This document shows, in pieces, positions 55,162-64,000 of a DNA stretch of 64,000 nt. Where the stretch lies: positions 442,579,038-442,643,037 of the forward strand of contig NC_081413.1 of NCBI RefSeq assembly GCF_030272615.1, given 5' to 3'. The notes beneath the pieces are model-generated. The model was not told the DNA's origin and made no database searches. It saw only the letters and a program-made list of their open reading frames with translations. The translations under genes and the position numbers were made by a program. Position 1 is the stretch's first letter. Each line of letters starts with the position of its first letter. This DNA is from Cryptomeria japonica. Taxonomy: Eukaryota > Streptophyta > Pinopsida > Cupressales > Cupressaceae.

Positions 55162-57680
55162 CTTTTTTGTCTTCGGTCATTGTCAGAAGCCTATAGTTGG
55201 ACCCTAATCTACACATAAGAGGATAAAATAGTGTCTCAAGCTATATAAGGGTTTTCCTTGGTCAAACCTCGGGTTGGGACTCAACCCTACAATGATAAAG
55301 AATTGGAAGTAGAAATCTAAATTGAAATGATTATACCTTCCATTGATGATGAAATTCTCTTAGGATAAGTCCATGTGTTGATACAATAACATGATAAATC
55401 ATCATAAAATGCATCATAAAATAATAATTAAAAACATAACTGAAAATGCCTTGACGTAGCTTGCTTCTCTTTTAGATTCAGATCTTCTCTTGAAGTGTTT
55501 CTTTTGAATTCGAATGATAGTAGTGAGATAAGAATGTGATAATGAAATGAATTAGGGGAGATGTCTTATATCGGGATCTCAAAGTAAAATTAACTTTTGG
55601 TTGACATAGAATCACTATATTTTTGCATTGGGGATAGTTTTGGAAATGGCAAGACTGACATATTATCCTCCCAAAATTATAGCCAAAATGTGTTAGACCA
55701 TATTGTCTCGAGCAACATTGACCAAACAATGTCAACCGAACCGAAATTGTCCCGACACTTAAATTTTTAGGATCGTGAGATATAGGGCCGTGATACCAAA
55801 AATTTAATTTATATAAAAAGTCATAATGTTTATATAAAACTCATATAAGTGGGGAAAAGGTCCATTGAGCTATAAAATGACATAAAGCCCATATAAGCAT
55901 GAAATGAAATAAGATAAAGGGAACACTTTTAAATAAGGGCCCAAATAATAAAGTGTTGATGTATTTAAATGAAATAGGACTCATAATATTACGTTAAATA
56001 TTAACTTAAATCAATAAAGATCCAATAATGCATTGAGAAATGAGAGAAAAAAAAAAGTATGAGAATTGAACTCCATAATTAAAAGAGTAGAATTTATGAC
56101 ACTACAATTATAAAATGATACATAAATTTTGCACTATGCTATTGTTTCCAGGATTATTCTAAAATTGTTAGGATACGAATGAGCTGGAATTCATATAATG
56201 ATTGGCATATTTAATGGGATAAGTTTTGTTAGTTTTGGTAAATATAATTAGCAGTGCATCCATTAATGTTATTGCTCTCATATAACATTTTTTTCCTATG
56301 GATAAAATATTTTTAACATTGAGACTTTCGTGATAGGAATGCAATTTCTTACTACCTTGCTACAACAGATAAGGGTACGTTCATGGATTGGTTGAGTTAT
56401 AATAGGGCATTACTCTCAAGATCCAATTATTTCCATTCCAATGCATGGGTAGGCCTGGATGTAGGCTAGTCCAAAGGAATAGAAAACACTAAACATTCTC
56501 ATGCCATTCTACCATCTCAAACCTCCATGCCACCCATTCTTGCACTGTATTTTGAAGTTATACAATTCATCAAATCCATTATACGTATTTTGTATGGATC
56601 GAATCACAGTTTATTTAACACCATACTATAGTTTTACTGCTCATTTTAATAAATTGAAAAAACATCGTTTATATTTATGAACATGAGCATGGTTGTTGTG
56701 TAGTAGTTGACTTTTATGGAAATACAACCAAGTCAATATGATTTTAATGCTCAACACAAACTACTCATCCTCCGTCGTTCTTTCTGGAATATGCCAAGTT
56801 TTTATGGTGGCATTTGAATGTTCACGCGAAATAGGGAGGAAAGACATTAAAAAAAAAAAAGTTGTACGCCAGGTAATTATATATTTTTTAATTACTTAAA
56901 AATATTCCTACTAAATGATAAATGGCACTACCGTATTTTCTTGAAGAATTTTGAAGGAAATTCATGACAAATGGCGCAGGAAGAAGTTTAAAGATTCTGT
57001 TTATTAATTACGAGTATTGAATAGACTTTGGATAGATAACAGGTTGGACTTTAGAGGCTTCTAGAATCTTCGAGTTAATATTAAATATCAGTTTTTAAGA
57101 TCGATAATCTTAGAAAAACATTGTAAAAACGGGGTTTTTTATTAGTGCGAGGAACAATACTAGGTCGATTAACTATGGTGGGTTGACTGCAAATGAGGAA
57201 TTCAAGAAATTAAATAAAACTATATCCTCCCAATTCAATTTTCTGACTTTGTTAACGACAATGCAACCAATTGGACTAACACCTTTTATAGACATTTGAC
57301 TTTAAGTTTCAAGAAAGGAGAACCGTCTGCCCATTTAGCACTGGAGATGCAATCACTTGAACATTTTAGAGTTGCACGGGTTGCTTAAGACACATAAGGC
57401 TTATTTCAAGAATAGCGAAGGTTCTTTTATTGTTGGCTGATAGATCATATTCCTCTTGCATTACATTCCAATTTTTCAGCATACCATCATATAATATCTT
57501 ATTGAAAGAAGAGATGCCCAATTTATTTCACTTTCTAGAAGAACAACCTTGTAACAAAGCGAAAGGTTTGTTTTTGTGTTTTCATTTCCACCATGGGGTC
57601 TATGACCACAAACAATTCCTTAATTGATAATTACTTCTTTGTTACCTCTAATCAGACCTCTGCAAGTCTCCCAAGATTTC
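55162..57680. other. Region without recognised genes
   Basis: AT-rich, with only short ORFs (85 codons at 55478-55735 on - is the longest, without motifs). I see no RNA genes or clear repeats. Confidence 0.5.
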
Positions 57681-59665
57681 TAGATGCTACGAAAGACAAT
57701 AGAACTAGAAGGCACAATGCTAAAACTAGAAAAGAGGCTATCTAGGATATGGACATTATCCCATATCTTTACAAGTTTTGGGTGGGCTTCTAGATATTCT
57801 GTCTCACTGGGACTTTCTAAGGTTCATTTCCCTCCATCTCTTTCACAATCCATTTTGTGTCTAGGGCTATACCTTGTAGCTTCAAATCCTTTAGCCCCAA
57901 ACTCCCATCCTCATTCATACAACACCACTCTCATCTTATTACATGTCTCCTTTTGGTCCCTTTACTATCTGACTAGAGGAAATTCCTGATGACCTTTTGA
58001 ATGATATTCACTTGATAGCTAGATAAGAACCACACTTCAACATAGTAAATTTAGTATGTTGGGAGAATCTTCTGGCAAACCTAAGTTCTACCTTCTCGTG
58101 ATAAGAATGTTATGTTCCAACTATTCAACTTTATCTCCATTTTACTAAACATTCATTTCCACATAATGGAAAGAGTAGGGGAAATTGAGAAGGGGATTCC
58201 AAGATGGCTAATTGTCTTGTCAGGTCCCCACCATTGCCAATCAAACCTTGACAATCACATAGGAGCCTCATTATTCCATCCCAAAAGGATGGATTTGGAT
58301 TCATAAATTTTTCCCCAGAAGCAACACAAAAAAGGCCCAACTTGATTCTAAGATTCTCCATATTATTTTCATCCAAGAGTGGAAATAAGGAAGTATCATC
58401 TGCAAATTGAATATTCATTAGGAGGGAATTATTAGGTAGTTTGATTCCCTAAGAGACATCTCCCAATAACTCTGATCTTAAAATATAGTGAAGAGCTTCT
58501 AAGGCTATAACAAAAATGGCAGGGGCTAGTGGGCAGCCTTGCCTTATGGATTTGCCTTAGAGGAAGGTATGAAAAATATCACCATTGATCTCCACCTAGA
58601 CATTAGCATCCTTAAATAACATATGAACCATTTTACAAAATGAACTAGGGTTCATCCTATTGCTTCAAGAACAATGGTGACAAAAGACCACTCAACTCTA
58701 CCATATGCATTTTCAAAGTCTAGCAAGAGGATACCAACATTTTGTCTATCCCTCTTAGCCCTACTCAAACCTTCCCAAATAGTTATAATATTTTCAAGAA
58801 TATACCGAACCTTGATGAAGATTGTTTGATTCAGGCTAATAATGTTAGGAAAAATGTCAGTAAGTCTTCAAGCAAGAACTTTGGCCAAAATCTTAAATGA
58901 TACATTCAGCAATGTAATTGACTTCCAATTCTTGATATTACTTTTATCTCCATCTTTGGTAAAAAAAATTCGATAATACCTTTGTTAATATCCATCCCTA
59001 GAGAGCCTTTACTGATTGCAGTATAATATACTTTAAAAAGGTCATCAACTATCCAAGAGATATTGGCCTTATAAAATTTAATAGGAAGGCCATCAACTTT
59101 GAGCAGACTTACCATTCTTGAAAGAAAGGATGACATCCCTAATCTCATCTTTCAATATCATCTTCCCAAATTTTTCCACCATGCTTGGTGATAGTTTTTT
59201 AGGGATTACCCATTTGCAAATATTTTGAGCCATTTGACAATCTACCATCTTATCCTACCTAGTGATTAGTGACTTGTAGAAATCATAGAAGACTTTGGTA
59301 ATGTCACTAGTGTCATGCAACCATTAGTTATCATCTTGGATGGGACCTATATCTTCTTTGTCTTTTTTATTTTTTAGCATGTTAAAGAAAAAAGTGGATC
59401 CTTTATCACCTTCCTCAATCCAATTAAGCCCAACCCTAAGTTTGGCCCCTTGTGCTCTTGTAGTTTGAAATTTTCTTAAAGCATGTTGAGTGTCCTTAAT
59501 TTTGTTGATCAATTTTGCATCATTGGGGTTCTTCTCTAGAATTTCCTTAGCATCCATCAAATTCTCCTAGAGCAGATACTCCTCCTTCCTGGTGTTGATA
59601 TCATTACTTTTCGCTATTATCCTCACCAACTTCTAAATATTGTGAATGAGTCTTCTCCAATATAT
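57681..59665 (-). pseudogene. LINE ORF2 (target LINE), RT part
   Basis: On -, the pre-RT segment MDAKEILEKNPNDAKLINKI, then RVGLNWIEEGDKGSTFFFNM (59324-59560), the RT entry block DGLPIKFYKANISWIVDD with KGIIEFFLPK (58906-59148), and the catalytic box MNIQFADDTSLFPLLDEN at about 58400. Text after 58300 is badly broken (RT thumb) and is lost at about 57680. Endonuclease is missing because a second LINE interrupts at 59665. Confidence 0.85.
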
Positions 59666-59827
59666 TTTTGATAGAGATAAATGGGTTTTACATGGACTCG
59701 AAACCAAGAGTTTTACAAAACCTGGCCATCACCCAACCAAATAGAAACCAACAGCAAAATGAGGGAACATCCTAGACCGAACACAAAAGCGAAAAGAAAC
59801 AACAAGAAACAAAACACAGACAGACAC
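59666..59827 (-). other. 3' untranslated region of the LINE
   Basis: 162 bases from the ORF stop to the terminus, matching 44465-44636. The target LINE resumes at 59665. Confidence 0.85.
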
Positions 59828-61392
59828 TCAATTAAGTGAGTGCACCAACTCCTTGTTCTTTAGGATGGTTTCCTTGTTGATTTCCTCCAATTCCTCCATA
59901 ATGAACCTGGAGGTACCCTTATTGCTGCTCCTGCTTCTAGTCTTGAAACTAGGGCCTGTAGTTTTGTTGCCACCAACAATAGAGTCTTCACCACCCAGAT
60001 GTTTCTTTATGTTACTGTCATCAAGATCACTATCAATAGGATTGGATCTATTCTCCACCACCATGGCATTGATCTTTTCCAGTCCCTACATACTATTATT
60101 CATGGCCTCCTTACTTATGTCAACCATATTCTTAAGGTTATTCTTGATCTCCTCCATAGACTGCTCAACCTTCTCAATTATTTTCTCATGTTTACATTTC
60201 ATAACCTTGACATTATGGGAAAGCTTCTGGGTCATGATCATGAGCTTCTCTATTTTTCTAGGCTCAGGTGAATCAATGAAGATGTCAATTATCTCCTTAA
60301 TCCCCTCTTTGAGGGCATCAATCTCCTTCCCCACCCACTTCCAGCAAATCTCCTAGATTCTGGTTGCTTCCATCACCAGATTCATAAGAGAACTTTCCTT
60401 CTATGAACCACTATCCACATCTTTAGGCAGAGTCCCCTACTTCTCCTTAAGGACATTAAGAGGAATGTCCAATTTGATTTCCTAGTCCAAGGTCTTGGGA
60501 GCATAGTCTTTAGTAACCAACTTCATCTTTTTGGAGTAAGGCTCAATTTTAGAATCGTCTTGCTGGTCTATTTATATTTTCTTGCAGCCCATCTAGGGGG
60601 GTTCTTCCTGTTATGGGTTCTAGGAGTGACCAACATCTCACCCTCTTCAACTGGCTTATAATCAGGGCCAATAAGGGGTTTGGTGCTCCCACCATCTTCC
60701 ATCTCCATATCGGAATTAGAGACATCTTGAACATTAGTATTAGGGATTTGGCCTTTCTCAGAGAGAGAGGGCACAACTTCAAGGGCTTTGGCATACTCCA
60801 TAATAATAACAATAAGCCCTTCATGGAGGACTGGATTATTCAGATTCTCAGCATGTTTTTCAAGACTATTCTCCAAAGAAGAAACCAGATAGAAGTGAAT
60901 TGAAATAACTTTTCCATGCCTTAAGTGATTCAAGATGGTAAAATGATAAGAAAAGATACTAGCATATCTGCCATCAAGTGTAATGTACCTCATGATGAAC
61001 TCAACCATGTCTGCCCAAGGAGCCATAAGATCCTTTCTGTTGTAGCCACCATCAGCCATTTTATTAACTCTTGAATGCTCCTTATCTTTATAAAAAGAAT
61101 TCACCATGTCTTCCTCCCCTATTGTTCTGTCACCATGAAACCTTCTGCCATTCATAGACAAACTCATAACCGTAGCCACCAAGGTTTCATCCAGCTGATA
61201 ATCGGGACCATAATCCCTCAAAACCCCTTTCTTCCACCTGTTGAAAAACATTTCCATGAGCAAAGGAGAAGGGCCATGGAGTCTTTCCAAGAAGGGAACC
61301 ATTCCCCCATCAACAATTTCCTGCCATACCTCCTTATTTTTCTTCCATTTATCAAAAGTGGGCAATTCTTGCCTATTCTTGTCCCCAACCAT
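59828..61392 (-). pseudogene. Extra 3' LINE ORF (about 520 codons), unknown function
   Basis: ATG at 61392 opens a frame of 274 codons: MVGDKNRQELPTFDKWKKNK, FLERLHGPSPLLMEMFFNRW, YQLDETLVATVMSLSMNGRR, MADGGYNRKDLMAPWADMV, GRYASIFSYHFTILNHLRHG, FYLVSSLENSLEKHAENL, EGLIVIIMEYAKALE, and an acidic DMEMEDGG segment. After a stop (60568) and frame changes, a coiled-coil part follows (EIDALKEGIKEIIDIF, SMEEIKNNLKNMVDI, then SRSSNKGTSRFIMEELEEIN), ending KNKELVHSLN. No zinc knuckle or known catalytic motif. A role in binding LINE RNA, like ORF1 proteins, is possible but unproven. Confidence 0.8.
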
Positions 61393-61587
61393 AATGGTTT
61401 GGGTCGCCAAACAAAAGCAGGAAATGGGCCACACCAAACAAGTCTCCAAATAGAAGCACAACATGGGCTAGACAAGAAGACAAAAACTCTATGCACAAGG
61501 GAAGTTTCTAGATCTTCGAATAGGGAAATTGAAAGGAAACCAATTCCTCAATAACTTAATCAAATCATGATTGTTCTTCATTGATTA

Positions 61588-62065
61588 CTACAAGTGGATG
61601 GTATCATCATATGCCAGGTCACACAAGTTTTTCGGGAAAGATTCCTGATTGCTCCACCATTTTGCCACCATGTAGCCCACCACCATATTGGCTAGTAAAT
61701 CCGCCACTTTATTGCCTTCCCAAAATACGTGAGAAATTTTGAATTCATCCAACTCTTTAATCATCTCACAACAATCTTTGATCAAGTTGGCAATAGTCCA
61801 GCTAGGATCCGTATGCCCCATTCAAACAATTGATAATGGTGAGTGAGTCACATTCCAGCCAGACCTTTCTAAATCCTTCGCTTTTAACCATGTGTAACCC
61901 AAAATGGGCAGCGCTAGCCTCCGTAAAATGGTTAGATTGGTTGCCTAGAGGGAGCACCACAACATAAACCAGTTGACCCATATGATTACTAGCAACTCCC
62001 CTACACCCATCTGGCCTAGGATTACCTTTAGCTGCCCCGTCCACATTGGTTTTGATCCATCCCAC
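61588..62065 (-). pseudogene. LINE RNase H
   Basis: GWIKTNVDGAAKGNPRPDGC is the first Asp block (DGAxKGNP), NHFTEASAAHFGLHMVKSEG the Glu block, KVWLECDSLTIINCLNG the second Asp, then WTIANLIKDCCEMIKELDE and VFWEGNKVADLLANM with N-x-VAD-x-LA. A frameshift at about 61815 splits it. All catalytic residues are present. It degrades RNA in RNA-DNA hybrids. Confidence 0.9.
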
Positions 62066-63063
62066 AGTTGGGGGATTTCATAGAACATTTTCTCTGCACT
62101 GTTTAATTTTGTGCATAGGAATGGAGATATTCATGTCAATTTGCCACCGTTTGATAGTATCCCACTCCTCCTGGAGAGTAGGGAGGGGATGGTCATTCCT
62201 TCTACTAGGGCAAAAGTGAAGAAAATTCTCCTTGATAGCATTTCTAATTCTAATAGCCACAGCAAGCGCAAGAGATCCCAAATCTCTAAAAACTCTATTG
62301 TTTCTTTCTTTCCAAATACCCCAAGCAATATGAGGAAGAGACATATTCCAGAGGACTCCCAAAGCCTGATTGTTGAAGGGGAACTTCCATTCAAACCACA
62401 GCTTTTGAATAGAATCAGGGAAGACCTAAATAGTGTTCCTGATATAAAGGAAGAAACTCCAAATATCCATGGCAAAAGAGCAGTGCAACAACAGATGACC
62501 AACATTTTCCTCTGCTTATTTGCATAGGAAGCATCTGTTAGTAATAGGAAGACATCTTTTGCAAAGGTTGTCAATGGTCGAAATCTTACCCTACATGAAA
62601 AGCCAAAAAAAAGATGTTAATTTTTAGAATTAAAAGCTTATTCCAGATACCAGCCCAGAAGGGGGAGGGGGAAATTTCTGGAGAAGAACTTGTAGGCATC
62701 AGCAACCTTGAATTTCCCTTAAGAGGAGAAATTCCAGAATACTTCATCCTCCACATGAGAGTGAGGTATATGAATACAGTTTAACCAGGTTTGCAAATGT
62801 ATCAAAGCATTATCCATAGATTTGAGATCGAATTAGGCTCCATCTCTAATATAATTAGCCACCCAAGAGCCAATTTTTTTGAGACATAATTCTTTGAAAG
62901 AAGGAGCCCAAATAGAATCCGAAAGGGGGCCATCACCAATCCACCAGTCCTCCCAATATATGATTTTAGTTTCATTCCCCAACCCATCTACAACCATGCA
63001 AAATAATATTGGTGGAACCAAAGAAATTAATTCATAAATCAGAGACAGAGTTGGGAAGGTCAT
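62066..63063 (-). pseudogene. LINE ORF2 connection and zf-RVT
   Basis: DGLGNETKIIYWEDWWIGDG and DSIWAPSFKELCLKKIGSWV are the usual post-RT segment. The zf-RVT knuckle is readable in mixed frames near 62450-62560 (KRCLPITNRCFLCK, then HLLLHCS). WGIWKERNNRVFRDLGSLAL at 62290-62340 is the conserved WxIWKERNNR motif before RNase H. Frameshifted. Confidence 0.85.
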
Positions 63064-63088
63064 AAGATTCCATCATGTTTTGGATACC

Positions 63089-63376
63089 CTAGATGTGGTA
63101 TTTATGTTTGAAAATGTCAATCCATTCATTATTCTCTTTAAGAAATCTCCATATTTTCTTGGCCATCAAGGCTTTATTGAAATATCTTATATTTCTAATG
63201 TCCAACCCCCCCATGGAATTTGGAAGGCAAACTTGTTTCCAAGCCATAAGATGCAACCTATTCTTAATTTTAGTCCCAGTCCACAAAAATCTTTTTTGAA
63301 TTCTTTCTAGTCTATTAACAATTTTGGCGGGAATTTTGAATAAACTCATAACATACACCAGGAGGCTTTGTAGCAT
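63089..63376 (-). pseudogene. LINE RT thumb
   Basis: VYVMSLFKIPAKIVNRLERI, QKRFLWTGT, HLMAWKQVCLPNSMGGLDIR and FNKALMAKKIWRFLKE match the segment after the RT palm in L1-type LINEs (YxMSLFxIP, FLW, W, CxPKxxGGLGIR, N-x-ALL-x-KW). Confidence 0.9.
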
Positions 63377-64000
63377 GGCTTTGGGCAGCTAGAGCTTACC
63401 AACTTCGCTTAACAAATCACCTTTCCACCCAGCCAACTTATTCTAGAATCTATAAATAATATTCTCCCAGAAGGAATCTGGGGCCGAACCATGGCAGAGG
63501 GGTGGACCTAGATAAGTGTCAGGCAAAACCCCAACTTTACACCCAAGAATCATGGCAATCTTCATTTTCTTGTGCTCCGGGGTGTTAAAGAAAAAAAAAG
63601 AGCTTTTAGCTAGGCTAATTTTTTGCCTGGTGTCGTGCTCATAAGTATCTAGAGTCTCTTTTAAATTCTTATCTTTTTAACTGAACTTTCCCCCATCAAC
63701 AAAGTATCATCCACAATTGTTGGTGAGAGCAGGTAGAGGCTTGAGAAGAGGGCTGTAATCCCAAAAGATTACCTTTCCTAACTTCTCTTTGGATAATTTT
63801 ACTGAGAGCTTCACTCATCAAAATGAAGAGGAAAAGAAATAAAGGATCCCCCTGTCTATTGCCCCTTGATGTTGAGAACAAACCATAGGCAGCTCCATTG
63901 ATCAAGACTGAAAATTTGGAAGTGGACACATATTGATCAATAATCTGGATGAAGTTATCTCCAAATTCAAACACCCTAAGGATCATGACAAGAAAACTCC
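63377..64000 (-). pseudogene. LINE RT palm, entering from beyond the window
   Basis: ILRVFEFGDNFIQIIDQYVS, TSKFSVLINGAAYGLFSTSR, GNRQGDPLFLFLFILMSEAL (the RQGDPLSP block) and, partly in another frame, the catalytic region near 63700 (QQLWMILC reads as FVDDTLL-like in the shifted frame). The gene begins right of base 64000. Confidence 0.88.

Larger units (their letters stand above)
59666..64000 (-). mobile_element. LINE (L1 type) with extra ORF after RNase H; 5' part beyond window
   Basis: Order on -: RT (from beyond 64000), thumb, zf-RVT, RNase H, extra ORF, 3' untranslated region, ending CTCTATCAAAA at 59666. Same family as the copy at 34376-44636. It inserted into the ORF2 of another LINE in the same orientation. 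Confidence 0.87.

Overview
The window is nuclear DNA of a plant with a large, repeat-packed genome. The element lineages (Ty3/gypsy Tat and chromovirus, Ty1/copia, plant L1-type LINEs, a CACTA transposon), the AP2/ERF gene and the DRM and CRK gene fragments are all plant. The depth of nesting and the decay of most copies suggest a gymnosperm, probably a conifer; that last step is inference. Only one likely intact host gene was found, a two-exon ERF transcription factor at 48.8-50.2 kb.

Layout. (1) 1-23418: a decayed Tat-lineage Ty3/gypsy element on +, whose 5' LTR lies left of the window. It has gag, protease, RT, RNase H and integrase, then a long 3' region with an antisense plant-mobile-domain ORF, and a 3' LTR (21917-23418). 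A 7.9-kb CACTA transposon (7427-15363, TSD TAT) sits inside its second RNase H. The CACTA element carries the last exon of a CRK-type receptor kinase and fragments of a DRM-type DNA methyltransferase, the latter as a small and a 2.2-kb inverted repeat. (2) 23419-30965: a LINE on -, cut by the Tat element at 23418 and by a pol-less Ty1/copia element (24522-29473). (3) 31417-32893: the 3' end of another LINE, split by a solo LTR (31716-32482, TSD ACCAT). (4) About 32930-45060: a decayed copia element holding a LINE (34376-44636), which in turn holds a chromovirus on - (35977-43871). (5) 45061-48786: AT-rich DNA without recognisable genes. (6) 48787-50233: the ERF gene. (7) 50655-55161: tandemly duplicated copia-like LTR and internal segments. 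(8) 55162-57680: nothing recognised. (9) 57681-59665: a LINE on -, into which a second LINE (59666 to beyond 64000, -) inserted.

Two things stand out. First, the CACTA element carries DRM sequence in hairpin form, so read-through RNA could be diced into siRNAs against the host's de novo methyltransferase; this is inference from arrangement. Second, two copies of a LINE family carry an extra ORF of about 520 codons downstream of RNase H and before the 3' terminus, and the same window shows it is part of the mobile unit. A third signal is a TTAGCGC-type motif array in the gag leader of the Tat element that recurs, reverse-complemented, in the leader of its antisense ORF.

Boundaries come from matching termini and target duplications read by eye; nothing was aligned by computer.
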